Positions 34,754-41,986 are shown, numbered from the stretch's first letter. The stretch is 64,000 nucleotides of DNA from Pseudomonas solani (GCF_026072635.1 NZ_AP023081.1:342501-406500), one strand, 5' to 3'. The notes: generated by a model not told the origin, from the sequence alone. Numbers and translations are program-made.

Positions 34754-35185
34754 TCAGGCGACCCCTTGTTCCAGGCTGACGTTGGCGCGTTCGAAGACGA
34801 TGACCCACTGGATGTCGTTGGCTTCGCTGCCACGGGTCACTTCAGGACGCGTGGTGAAGTAGCCCTTGGTGGCGCTGATCAGGTCTTCGTTGAGCAGGTC
34901 ACGCACCTCCAGGGTCAGCGGCACGAAGGCCTTGAGGTTGCCGTCCTGCAGGGCGCGCAGGCCATTGAGGTACTTGTTGTCCGCCGAGTGCTGCTTGAGC
35001 TTCAGGGTCAGGGTTGCGGAACGGTCGTTGTTGGCGACGAAGACGCCGCTGCCGTTGCTGCCCATCTTCAGGGTGCCGGCGGCGTTGTTGAAGGCCAGTT
35101 TGAGGGCGTCGGCGCCGCTGGCCCAGTCGCGGATCTCGTAGCCGTTGATCAGGACGGACAGTTGGTTCTGGTCATAGATAGCCAT
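34754..35185 (-). CDS. Tail tube protein (DUF3277 type)
   Basis: 143 residues: SVLINGYEIRDWASGADALKL, NNDRSATLTLKLKQHSADNKYLNGLRALQ, FVPLTLEVRDLLNEDLISATKGYFT. This matches the DUF3277 phage tube family, which pairs with DUF3383 sheaths. It forms the hexameric rings of the inner tube. ATG 35185 is preceded by GGAGAT at about 8 bases. The leader holds a terminator-like hairpin, which may set tube against sheath dosage. Confidence 0.85.
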   Translation of the reverse strand: MAIYDQNQLSVLINGYEIRDWASGADALKLAFNNAAGTLKMGSNGSGVFVANNDRSATLTLKLKQHSADNKYLNGLRALQDGNLKAFVPLTLEVRDLLNEDLISATKGYFTTRPEVTRGSEANDIQWVIVFERANVSLEQGVA

Positions 35186-35204
35186 GGAAAATCTCCGGAA
35201 AAGA

Positions 35205-35232
35205 AAAGGCCCCATCGAAGGGGCCGAAAAAT
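35205..35232. terminator. Terminator-like hairpin between sheath and tube genes
   Basis: GGCCCC (35208-35213) / GGGGCC (35220-35225) stem with a T-rich run on the minus strand (CTTTTCTTTTCC) and an A-run on the other side. It lies between the sheath stop and the tube start. Confidence 0.75.
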
Positions 35233-35247
35233 AGGTTGGCGATGGGA

Positions 35248-36747
35248 TCAGCGATCGAAGTTGACCAGCACGTCCACCGAGTGCACGGCGCCGGCCATCT
35301 TCAGGGCCACCTGGATCGGCGGCGCCTTGCGCTGCTCACGGTCGGAGGTGGACAGGTTGTCGACGCTATCGGCCCAGACGTAGAAGCCTTCGTCGAGGCG
35401 CTCGCCGCTGACGAGGTTGCCGAAGGGGTCGCCGTTCCATACGCCGGGGGCGAAGGCGCCGTTGTTCACGCCTTCGCGGCAGACCTTGCGTACCGAGGCG
35501 AGCAGACGGGCGACGCCCGCGTCGGTCAGCGGCACCTTGCCCGGGGAGCGGTACAGGGTGGCGAAGACTTCCTTCTGCACGGCATCGACGTACCAGTCGA
35601 GGATGTGCACTTCATCGAAGAAGCGACCGCCGATGACGGTGCCTTCGGCGACCATCGCCGACTCGTCGAAGTAGGTGTAGAAGTTCAGGCCCAGCTTGCG
35701 GCACTTGTCGGCCTCGGTGAGGGTCAGGTTGTCCGCGCTGATGCCTGGCAGCTGCTTGAACTTCATGGTCAGGGTGGAGTTGTTGGCGGCGAAGTTCACC
35801 GACAGCGCACGGGCCAGCCAGCTGTTCACCGCATAGGGGTCGTTCTTGTCGAAGACCGCGACGGTGCGATGGCTCTGGCGATCCACCAGGCGCTTGAAGG
35901 GGTTGCTGGCGACGTTCTCCAGGTGGCTCGGGTTCTGGGTGGTGACACCGAAAACCTTCTTGTCGGCGGCCAGCACCCAGGCGGAAGCCTGTTCGATCTC
36001 GTCGTCGGTCAGGGACGCGGCGACGGTGGCGGCGTACCAGCCGGCGTTGACGTCCAGCAGCGCGGCGAAGGCCTGCGGCAGGGTCTGCGCGGAAAGCACC
36101 AGGGCATCGGCACCGGCGACCTTCTGCGCCATGCCGTTCTCCAGGCGCAGCAGGCCACCCAGGTAGGTGCCGGCGGCGCCCAGGTCCTGGGCGAAGCCGA
36201 TGGCCTTGGCGGCGCCAGCGACATCGGCGTCGAGGATGAAGCGGTTGGCGACGGCGTCATAACGGCAGCTGACGGCCTGGGCGGTCAGCTTGGCGTCGAT
36301 CAGCGCGGCGATGGCGGCGAAATCGGCGGCGGCGCTGAAGTTCAGGCCGCTCACGTCCTGGCGCACGCCATCGACGGTGATGGACAGCTGGCCGGCGCTC
36401 ACTGCCTTCAGTTGCTCCAGGGTGGCCAGCAGCGGGGTGCCGTTGATGGCGGCCTTGACCGCCGGCACGTTGCGGGTCGATTTCAGCCAGCGTGCCACCA
36501 GCAGTTGCTTGGGTCGCGGGCTCTGGGCGAAAAAGGCGCTGGCGGCGATGGCGGTCTGCGAGGAGCTGCCGAAGGCGGCCTCGACTTCGGCCTGGCTGGC
36601 GCAACTGATGTACAGGGTCGAGGCGTCGATGAAGACGTTACCGGCCTCGGGGGTGAACAGGGCCAGTTGGCCGAAGTCGCGGCGCGGGGTGGATACCGGC
36701 TGCACGTTGAGTTGTACGTTTACGATCTGCGAAAGCGGAAGGGACAT
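35248..36747 (-). CDS. Tail sheath protein (DUF3383 family)
   Basis: 499 residues of DUF3383: MSLPLSQIVNVQLNVQPVST, FGQLALFTPEAGNVFIDA, SAFFAQSPRPKQLLVARW in the N-domain; WVLAADKKVFGVTTQNPSHL and PYAVNSWLARALSVNFAANN in the middle; GVWNGDPFGNLVSGERLDEGFYVW near the end. This is the contractile sheath, showing the particle is R-type (contractile) rather than F-type. The family is distinct from the gpFI/Mu gpL sheaths of known P. aeruginosa and P. fluorescens tailocins. The start lies 2 bp from the stop of the upstream gene. Confidence 0.9.
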   Translation of the reverse strand: MSLPLSQIVNVQLNVQPVSTPRRDFGQLALFTPEAGNVFIDASTLYISCASQAEVEAAFGSSSQTAIAASAFFAQSPRPKQLLVARWLKSTRNVPAVKAAINGTPLLATLEQLKAVSAGQLSITVDGVRQDVSGLNFSAAADFAAIAALIDAKLTAQAVSCRYDAVANRFILDADVAGAAKAIGFAQDLGAAGTYLGGLLRLENGMAQKVAGADALVLSAQTLPQAFAALLDVNAGWYAATVAASLTDDEIEQASAWVLAADKKVFGVTTQNPSHLENVASNPFKRLVDRQSHRTVAVFDKNDPYAVNSWLARALSVNFAANNSTLTMKFKQLPGISADNLTLTEADKCRKLGLNFYTYFDESAMVAEGTVIGGRFFDEVHILDWYVDAVQKEVFATLYRSPGKVPLTDAGVARLLASVRKVCREGVNNGAFAPGVWNGDPFGNLVSGERLDEGFYVWADSVDNLSTSDREQRKAPPIQVALKMAGAVHSVDVLVNFDR

Positions 36748-36748
36748 A

Positions 36749-37282
36749 TCAGGTCTCCGATGTATTCACTGTGAGGGTGGCGGTGAGGCCCGTATCGGTG
36801 TGGGCGGTCACCACCGAGGAAGCGATGTGTTTCTGTTCCAGGGTCACGCGGTGGTCGTGGCCGAGGACGAGGTCGATGCGTGCCTGTTCACGGGCTACGC
36901 CCGCCTCGACGCTGGACAGGTTTTCGATCAGCGCCGTGCGCAGCAGGGCAACACCGAGGCGCCGCAAGCGGTCCTGGGCGAGGCTGGACTGCAGCACCGA
37001 GCGCGCGTCATGGATCAGGTTCAGGGCGCCGGCGCCGTAGCCGACGAGGCCGAAGGTGGTCTCGCAGCTGGTGACGACGGTTTCCCGTTCGTTGTTGCCG
37101 TTGAATTCGCGGCGGGACTTGCCCTGTTCCGCCGACTGCGTTTCACGCAGGCTGGCGTAGAGGCCGGACGGCGGTGCCGCTGCCTGGTCCGCCGCGATCA
37201 ACGCGCCGACCGGCAGTTCGAGCAGGCCGCGCAATGCCTCGCGCAGGGCGACGACATCCAGCCGAGTGGCGGTGATGGCCAT
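36749..37282 (-). CDS. Tail terminator/neck-type protein (LIC_12616-like)
   Basis: 177 residues: AITATRLDVVALREALRGLLE, PPSGLYASLRETQSAEQGKSRRE, TSCETTFGLVGYGAGALNLIHDARSVLQSS. The pattern matches the phage neck-terminator family next to DUF3383 sheaths. In a tailocin it caps the tail at the top, replacing the head joint. It is the only head-proximal protein retained. It ends 2 bp before the sheath start. Confidence 0.7.
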   Translation of the reverse strand: MAITATRLDVVALREALRGLLELPVGALIAADQAAAPPSGLYASLRETQSAEQGKSRREFNGNNERETVVTSCETTFGLVGYGAGALNLIHDARSVLQSSLAQDRLRRLGVALLRTALIENLSSVEAGVAREQARIDLVLGHDHRVTLEQKHIASSVVTAHTDTGLTATLTVNTSET

Positions 37283-37384
37283 TGAGTCCTCCTGGTAAAT
37301 AGGTGCGACCAGGCAAGCGGCGCGCAGGAGTGCGCGCCGCCGCCTCTCGGGTCGCGGTGGATAAGTTGAAAACGAAGTGGGCGA

Positions 37385-37660
37385 TCAGCCCAGGTGCAGG
37401 ATCCGTGCGAGATTGCCGCGGGCCCGAAGCACCAGGAACAACAGGATCAGCAGGACGCCGAGCATCCAGGGCGAAAGGTGCTCGCCCTGGTAACGCCCGA
37501 GGGCGATGGTCAGTGCCTGGCATCCCGTGCACAGCGCCAGGAGGTAGGCGCAAAGTGAAACGCCGGGGCGAAAGCGTGAGCCACGCCGCCGGTAGATCAG
37601 CAGTCGGAAGCAGATCGCTGCGCAAACCACGAGGGTGCCGGTGGCCAATGGATCATCCAT
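37385..37660 (-). CDS. Putative 3-TM holin (phage_holin_3 type)
   Basis: 91 residues with three hydrophobic segments (about 6-18, 28-50 and 60-78: LATGTLVVCAAICFRLLIYRR, VSLCAYLLALCTGCQALTI, WMLGVLLILLFLVLRARGNL). This resembles small phage holins of the PF05449 kind. The start overlaps the upstream gene by 8 bases and has GGGAGG 6-11 bases upstream. It probably makes the lesion that frees the endolysin encoded about 16 kb downstream. Confidence 0.65.
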   Translation of the reverse strand: MDDPLATGTLVVCAAICFRLLIYRRRGSRFRPGVSLCAYLLALCTGCQALTIALGRYQGEHLSPWMLGVLLILLFLVLRARGNLARILHLG

Positions 37661-38027
37661 CCTTGCCTCCCGTTCCACGCCGCAGGATCGTCCGCAACCA
37701 GGAAGGCAGCTGACCGCCGCGCATCCATTCCAGAAGACCAACGCCTGCTGTCACGCAGAGCGTCGCAGCGACGAACGCCACTGCCCCGCTGGTTTGCGAA
37801 ATACCGCGACTGACCGCCTCGACGGCGGTGTAGTAACCGCCGACCCAGGACACCAACAGGTAGCCCACACGAGTGAGGGCGCCATAGTCACGGGCGAACA
37901 CCACGAAGAAGATCGCGCCGCCGAAGCCGCCGATCAGTGCATTTCCATCGACACCGGGCACGATCATCGCGACCCCGGCGCCAGCTACTCCGCCTGCCAT
38001 GGCGACCGCAATGCTGGGCTCGGTCAT
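37653..38027 (-). CDS. Putative holin/membrane protein, first gene of the tail operon
   Basis: 124 residues with Gly/Ala-rich hydrophobic helices (AVAMAGGVAGAGVAMIVPGV, LIGGFGGAIFFVVFARDYG, GAVAFVAATLCVTAGVGLL) and a basic C-terminus (WLRTILRRGTGGKDG). This is typical of phage holin-type proteins, often annotated as putative phage holin. ATG 38027 has AAGGAG at good spacing. It overlaps the second holin-like gene, so the two may act as holin and antiholin; which is which cannot be told. Confidence 0.6.
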   Translation of the reverse strand: MTEPSIAVAMAGGVAGAGVAMIVPGVDGNALIGGFGGAIFFVVFARDYGALTRVGYLLVSWVGGYYTAVEAVSRGISQTSGAVAFVAATLCVTAGVGLLEWMRGGQLPSWLRTILRRGTGGKDG

Positions 38028-38080
38028 GGAAGACTCCTTGCAAGAAGGCCCGGCGGATTTCGCCAGACCCAGAAACGCCA

Positions 38081-38101
38081 AAGCCCGCAGTGCGCGGGCT
38101 T
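38081..38101 (-). terminator. Hairpin in the leader of the tail operon
   Basis: An 8-bp stem AAGCCCGC/GCGGGCTT with a 5-nt loop, about 30-50 bases downstream of the predicted promoter and before the first gene. The T-run is weak on the minus strand, so it could be an attenuator, an antitermination target, or the end of the regulator transcript. Confidence 0.55.
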
Positions 38102-38129
38102 CGGTTGGTTTGATTTCGATCTTGGAGCT

Positions 38130-38164
38130 ATCTTACCTTTATCGTCCCATATCGTCAATATGGG
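38130..38164 (-). promoter_or_regulatory. Predicted main tailocin promoter with palindromic operator
   Basis: On the minus strand a sigma-70-like TTGACG (38158-38153), a 17-bp spacer and TAAGAT (38135-38130) face the tail operon. A perfect 7-bp inverted repeat CCCATAT-N5-ATATGGG (38146-38164) covers the -35 box. This is the expected place for a repressor or activator controlling the structural genes. Confidence 0.6.
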
Positions 38165-38196
38165 AAAAGCCGTTTTTTAAAAGAAATTTTTCCTCA

Positions 38197-38727
38197 TCAA
38201 TGTGCAATAACGATCCCCGCGCTGGACATGGGTACTTCGAGGCGCGCCACTGCGTCACGTAGCTTGCCCGCCACCTTGGTGCGCCAGTCCTGGTCCCAGC
38301 GATGAAGCGTGCTTTTGGACAGCCCGGTGAGCCGCTCGACTTCGCGGATGCTGTGCGGCGGGCGACGGAACATACGCATTAATAGTGCGAGCGCCGCACG
38401 CTGCTCGGCCGAGTCGGCCTGCGGGCGCAGCCAGTCACGCAGGGCCGCGATCGCCACCACGAAATCGCGCCCATGCGCGTACTCGGCCTGCACCACCGCC
38501 AGCTCCAGCGGGTGATCGGCCAGCAGGCGCTGGGCGAAACGGATGGTCATTACCGACTGCGCCTGCCACTCGTGCGGGCTCAAACCGCTGGGCAGCTTGC
38601 TGACGAAGCTGGTGTCGAAACGCTCGCGCAGCACATCGATGGCCATCGCCGTCGACGAGCGCGGGCCGGCCTTGTGCTCAGCCATCCAGTAAGCAACTGC
38701 CAGCGCCTGTTCTGTAGTCTGGAACAT
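38197..38727 (-). CDS. Putative tailocin regulator with C-terminal helix-turn-helix
   Basis: 176 residues, family not recognised. The bulk is helical (EQALAVAYWMAEHKAGPRSS, WQAQSVMTIRFAQRLL). Near 130-155 it has SIREVERLTGLSKSTLHRWDQDW, a clear helix-turn-helix. It lies divergent from the S24 repressor and upstream of the tail operon, the place that prtN holds in R-pyocin clusters and that Q-like antiterminators hold in phages. By position it is the best candidate for the late activator or antiterminator. It has no visible similarity to PrtN, so the role is inferred. Confidence 0.55.
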   Translation of the reverse strand: MFQTTEQALAVAYWMAEHKAGPRSSTAMAIDVLRERFDTSFVSKLPSGLSPHEWQAQSVMTIRFAQRLLADHPLELAVVQAEYAHGRDFVVAIAALRDWLRPQADSAEQRAALALLMRMFRRPPHSIREVERLTGLSKSTLHRWDQDWRTKVAGKLRDAVARLEVPMSSAGIVIAH

Positions 38728-38917
38728 GTATTTCCCCTTCCCATGGGCCGACCCCCTGGCCGGCTGAACGATGAAAGCCGCCCCATTTCGCCGCTCCCCA
38801 GGTCATCAACGGACCGGGGAAGGCGCCATGGGACGGCAGAATTTCTGGTACGGATTATATAGTAGTACCTATATTTTTGCACTTGCATTGACATAGGTCC
38901 GCCCTTATTCTGCGCCC
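38728..38917. promoter_or_regulatory. Divergent control region of regulator and repressor
   Basis: Plus strand: TTGCAT (38883-38888), 17 bp, TATTCT (38906-38911), putting the transcript start at or next to the repressor ATG. Minus strand: a perfect TATAAT at 38859-38854 for the regulator gene. Between them lie inverted half-sites ACCTAT/ATAGGT (near 38868 and 38893) and GGTAC/GTACC (near 38848 and 38865), which are candidate operators. Confidence 0.55.
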
Positions 38918-39628
38918 ATGGAACTCAAAGACCGCATCAAGGCCGCCCGCAAGCACGCCAACCTGAGTCAGGTTCAGCTCGCCAGCGCCGCAGGCATGAC
39001 ACAGACCTCTATATCCGACCTGGAACGCGGCAAATCCCGCGCGACCAGCTTCGCCACCCAGATCGCTACCATCTGCGGGGTCAGCCCGCGCTGGCTCGCG
39101 GAAGGCCATGGCGAGATGCTGGAGGGCCGCATGAGCCGCCAGCCAGGCAATGCCGACTGGTTCGGTGGCGTGGAGTCCTGGGACGATGAAACGCCGCTGG
39201 ATGCCGACGAGATCGAGCTGCCCTTCTATAAGGAAGTGGAGCTGTCCGGCGGCAAGGGCAGCACGGTGGTGCTGCAGACCACCGGGCGCAAGCTGCGCTT
39301 CGGCAAGTATTCGCTGCGCAAGAAGAACATCGATGCCGCCAGCGCAGCCTGCGTGACGGTGAACGGCAACAGCATGGAGCCGGTGCTGCCCGACGGCAGC
39401 ACGGTGGGCGTGGACACCAGCGCGCGCACCATCAAGGACGGCGACATGTACGCCTTCGACCACGACGGCCAACTGCGCGTGAAGCTGCTCTACCGCCTCC
39501 CAGGGGGCGGCCTGCGCGTGCGCAGCTTCAACAGCGACGAGCACCCCGACGAGCGCTACGAGCCCGACGAGGCCGCCGAGCACATCCAGATCATTGGCCG
39601 GGTGTTCTGGTACTCCGTCCTGCTCTGA
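38918..39628 (+). CDS. PrtR-like S24-family repressor of the tailocin
   Basis: 236 residues. An N-terminal Cro/CI helix-turn-helix (LSQVQLASAAGMTQTSISDLERG, about 17-39) is followed by a linker and a C-terminal S24/LexA-like domain with the catalytic Ser in VNGNSMEPVLPDGS and the Lys in LRVKLLYR. It should repress the tail operon until DNA damage. No Ala-Gly or Cys-Gly pair is present in the linker, so the usual self-cleavage site is not evident. There is no ribosome site before ATG 38918, and the predicted promoter implies a leaderless message, as for lambda cI. Confidence 0.87.
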   Translation: MELKDRIKAARKHANLSQVQLASAAGMTQTSISDLERGKSRATSFATQIATICGVSPRWLAEGHGEMLEGRMSRQPGNADWFGGVESWDDETPLDADEIELPFYKEVELSGGKGSTVVLQTTGRKLRFGKYSLRKKNIDAASAACVTVNGNSMEPVLPDGSTVGVDTSARTIKDGDMYAFDHDGQLRVKLLYRLPGGGLRVRSFNSDEHPDERYEPDEAAEHIQIIGRVFWYSVLL

Positions 39629-39647
39629 ACCCACCTCTCCAAACGCG

Positions 39648-39674
39648 AAGCCCGGCCCATTGCCGGGCCTTTTC
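39648..39674 (+). terminator. Repressor gene terminator
   Basis: GCCCGGC/GCCGGGC 7-bp stem (39650-39656, 39662-39668) followed by CTTTTC, about 20 bases after the stop. Confidence 0.85.
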
Positions 39675-39753
39675 ATTACAGCCCCTACCCTCCACCACCC
39701 CACAAAGCAACGCGCCACGGAGAACCCTGGAGACAGCGAGAAGGGAAGGCATT

Positions 39754-39826
39754 TGGCTTGCAGCTTGCGGCTTGCGGCTTGCAGCTTGTGGCTTGTGGCT
39801 TACCGCTTGTGGCTTGCGGCGCTTGC
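39754..39826. repeat. Imperfect tandem repeat of GGCTTGC/AGCTTGT units
   Basis: About ten 6-7-bp units in a row (GGCTTGCAGCTTGCGGCTTG and variants) between the repressor terminator and the tRNA terminator. No reading frame is likely. Confidence 0.7.
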
Positions 39827-39857
39827 CACTGCCGTATCACTTTTTCAGACACAAAGA

Positions 39858-39885
39858 AAAAGGGCCTGCATTTCTGCAGGCCCTT
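39858..39885 (-). terminator. tRNA cluster terminator
   Basis: AAGGGCCTGCA/TGCAGGCCCTT 11-bp stem followed by TTTTTC on the minus strand, just downstream of the last tRNA-Arg. Confidence 0.9.
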
Positions 39886-39893
39886 CTCTTGTA

Positions 39894-39970
39894 TGGCGCA
39901 CTCAGGAGGATTCGAACCTCCGACCGCCCGGTTCGTAGCCGGGTACTCTATCCAGCTGAGCTATGAGTGC
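39894..39970 (-). tRNA. tRNA-Arg (anticodon ACG), copy 1
   Basis: A 77-nt cloverleaf. Acceptor GCACTCA/TGAGTGC, anticodon loop CTACGAA (ACG, read as ICG), T-loop GGTTCGAATCC, encoded CCA. Confidence 0.95.
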
Positions 39971-40043
39971 GTTTCGGTGGTTTTAGACCAGGTCACCACT
40001 GGTTGTCCCCAAGATACGCCGACCTCGATCGTCGTATCTGATA

Positions 40044-40120
40044 TGGCGCACTCAGGAGGATTCGAACCTCCGACCGCCCGGTTCGTAGCCGGGTACTCTA
40101 TCCAGCTGAGCTATGAGTGC
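40044..40120 (-). tRNA. tRNA-Arg (anticodon ACG), copy 2
   Basis: Identical over its full 77 nt to the copy at 39894-39970; the 73-bp spacer between them is unique. Tandem identical tRNA-Arg genes next to tRNA-Ser and rsmA are normal in Pseudomonas. Confidence 0.95.
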
Positions 40121-40227
40121 GTGTAGGGCGCGCATTATAGAGATCCTTCAATCTTCGTCAACTGCTTTTTCGATATTTTTCAACAACTTATCGAACTAAC
40201 CGCTGACGTCTCTATAACACTGAATAA

Positions 40228-40317
40228 TGGCGGAGAAGGGGGATTCGAACCCCCGACACCCTTTTGAGGTGTACTCCCTTAGCAGGGGAGCGCCTTCGGC
40301 CACTCGGCCACCTCTCC
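40228..40317 (-). tRNA. tRNA-Ser (anticodon GCU)
   Basis: A 90-nt class II tRNA with a long variable arm. Acceptor GGAGAGG/CTTCTCC, anticodon loop CTGCTAA (GCU), encoded CCA. It decodes AGC/AGU. Confidence 0.95.
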
Positions 40318-40378
40318 GCAACACGGGGCGCATGATATCCATGTTTTCCCCGTTTGCAAAGCAAAAAATGCAGAAAAA

Positions 40379-40564
40379 TTAGTGGCTTGGTTCTTGGTCT
40401 TTCTCTTTCTGTATGCGTTGGTAAATCTCTTCACGGTGCACGGCAACCTCCTTCGGCGCGTTAACGCCAATGCGCACCTGATTACCTTTCACGCCTAACA
40501 CGGTGACAGTGACGTCGTCACCCACCATCAGGGTCTCTCCGACCCGGCGAGTCAGAATCAGCAT
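40379..40564 (-). CDS. rsmA: RsmA/CsrA RNA-binding post-transcriptional regulator
   Basis: 61 residues, the usual length: MLILTRRVGETLMVGDDVTV, then VRIGVNAPKEVAVHREEIYQRI with the RNA-contacting Arg44 in the VHREE motif. The homodimer binds GGA loops in mRNA leaders and is sequestered by RsmY/RsmZ. It is the end point of the Gac/Rsm pathway, to which NahK (first gene pair of this window) feeds through HptB in P. aeruginosa. It lies between lysC and tRNA-Ser as in PAO1. Confidence 0.96.
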   Translation of the reverse strand: MLILTRRVGETLMVGDDVTVTVLGVKGNQVRIGVNAPKEVAVHREEIYQRIQKEKDQEPSH

Positions 40565-40711
40565 TCCTTTCTCCTCACGGATTTAAGTTCAGGGACAAAA
40601 CAGTCTGCAAAAAAGAAATGGCATCGCCCCCTCAGGATATCAAGGGGTCTCCACCCAAGTATTGACCAGCACTGGCAAAAGGAAAGTTCCAACAGTACCG
40701 GCCAAAAACGA

Positions 40712-40740
40712 CAAAAGGCGCGGGGTTAGCCGCGCCTTTC
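40712..40740 (-). terminator. lysC terminator
   Basis: GGCGCGG/CCGCGCC stem with a T-run (CTTTTG) on the minus strand, 10 bases after the lysC stop. The rest of 40565-40711 shows no gene and should hold the rsmA promoter(s). Confidence 0.85.
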
Positions 40741-40750
40741 GCTATAAGCC

Positions 40751-41986
40751 TCACTCACCCTGTCGGGCGGGGGCGTCCAGCTCGAAAGCGGTGTGAAGGG
40801 CACGCACGGCCAGCTCGAGGTACTTCTCCTCGATGACCACGGACACCTTGATCTCGGACGTGGAGATCATCTGGATGTTGATGCTCTCCTTGGCCAGGGC
40901 CTCGAACATACGGCTGGCCACGCCCGCGTGGGAGCGCATGCCGACGCCGACGATGGAGACCTTGGCGATCTTGGTGTCGCCACTGACTTCACGGGCACCG
41001 ATCTCGCGAGCGGTCTGTTCCAGCACCTGCAGCGCGTTCTGGTAGTCGTTGCGGTGCACGGTGAAGGTGAAGTCGGTGGTGTTATCGTGCGCGACGTTCT
41101 GCACGATCATGTCCACTTCGATATTGGCGGCACTGATCGGCCCGAGGATCTTGAAGGCAACGCCGGGGGTATCCGGTACGCCACGGATGGTCAGCTTGGC
41201 CTCGTCGCGATTGAAGGCGATGCCGGAGATGATCGGCTGTTCCATGGATTCCTCTTCATCAAGGGTAATGAGGGTGCCCGGACCCTCCTGGAAGCTGTGC
41301 AGCACGCGCAGCGGGACGTTGTACTTGCCGGCGAACTCCACCGAGCGGATCTGCAGCACCTTGGAGCCGAGGCTGGCCATTTCCAGCATCTCCTCGAAGG
41401 TGATCTTGTCCAGGCGCTGGGCCTGGGGCACCACGCGCGGGTCGGTGGTGTAGACGCCATCTACATCGGTATAGATCTGGCACTCGTCGGCCTTCAGCGC
41501 CGCCGCCAGGGCCACGCCGGTGGTGTCGGAGCCGCCACGGCCGAGGGTGGTGATGTTGCCGTGCTCGTCCACGCCCTGGAAGCCGGCGACCACGACCACG
41601 CGACCCGCCTTGAGGTCGCTGCGGATCTTCTGGTCGTCGATCTGCAGGATGCGCGCCTTGTTGTGGGCGCTGTCGGTGAGGATGCGCACCTGGTTGCCGG
41701 TATAGGAAACCGCCGGCACGCCACGCTTGATCAGCGCCATGGAGAGCAGGGCAATGGTCACCTGCTCACCGGTGGAGACCATCACGTCCAGCTCACGCGG
41801 CACCGGCTTATCGCTGATCTGCTTGGCCAGGTCGATGAGACGGTTGGTTTCGCCGCTCATGGCGGAAACCACCACCACGATGTCGTCGCCGCCTTCGCGG
41901 AATTTCTTGACCTTCTCGGCCACCTGCTCGATGCGCTCGACGGTGCCGACCGAGGTCCCCCCAAACTTCTGTACGATCAAAGCCAT
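40751..41986 (-). CDS. lysC: Aspartate kinase
   Basis: 411 residues. The catalytic domain starts with the KFGGTSVG motif (residues 7-14), with TLGRGGSDTTGVALAAAL near 150 and TDVDGVYTTDPR near 176. Two C-terminal ACT domains (about 265-400) include GVGMRSHAGVASRMFEALA. It phosphorylates aspartate for Lys, Thr, Met and diaminopimelate synthesis, with Lys/Thr feedback through the ACT pair. An internal Met may give the small beta subunit, as in related enzymes. It is downstream of alaS and upstream of rsmA on the same strand, with its own terminator. Confidence 0.95.
   Translation of the reverse strand: MALIVQKFGGTSVGTVERIEQVAEKVKKFREGGDDIVVVVSAMSGETNRLIDLAKQISDKPVPRELDVMVSTGEQVTIALLSMALIKRGVPAVSYTGNQVRILTDSAHNKARILQIDDQKIRSDLKAGRVVVVAGFQGVDEHGNITTLGRGGSDTTGVALAAALKADECQIYTDVDGVYTTDPRVVPQAQRLDKITFEEMLEMASLGSKVLQIRSVEFAGKYNVPLRVLHSFQEGPGTLITLDEEESMEQPIISGIAFNRDEAKLTIRGVPDTPGVAFKILGPISAANIEVDMIVQNVAHDNTTDFTFTVHRNDYQNALQVLEQTAREIGAREVSGDTKIAKVSIVGVGMRSHAGVASRMFEALAKESINIQMISTSEIKVSVVIEEKYLELAVRALHTAFELDAPARQGE

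Larger units (their letters stand above)
20177..39628. mobile_element. Contractile R-type tailocin cluster between mgtE and the tRNA-Arg/rsmA locus
   Basis: A domesticated phage-tail cluster of about 19.5 kb. From right to left: S24 repressor (plus strand), then on the minus strand a putative regulator, two holin-like proteins, tail terminator, sheath, tube, assembly chaperone, tape measure, Dit-like protein, plug, hub, spike, gp25-like, baseplate J, DUF2612, three tail fibres with chaperones, endolysin and two spanins. There is no capsid, portal, terminase, integrase or replication gene, and no att duplication that I can see. The sheath (DUF3383) and tube (DUF3277) families set it apart from the P2-like R-pyocins and Mu-like tailocins. 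It is most likely an SOS- or repressor-controlled bacteriocin released by lysis. Confidence 0.85.

Noticed and set aside
20177..39628. A complete temperate prophage
   Set aside because: No capsid, portal, terminase, protease, integrase or replication gene is found; the gene content is tail, regulation and lysis only.
39754..39826. A CRISPR-like array
   Set aside because: Units are only 6-7 bp and continuous, with no spacers and no cas genes.
39894..40120. The two identical tRNA-Arg genes as attL/attR of an integrated element
   Set aside because: Only 73 unique bases separate them, both are complete with CCA, and tandem tRNA-Arg copies are usual at this locus; no integrase is present.
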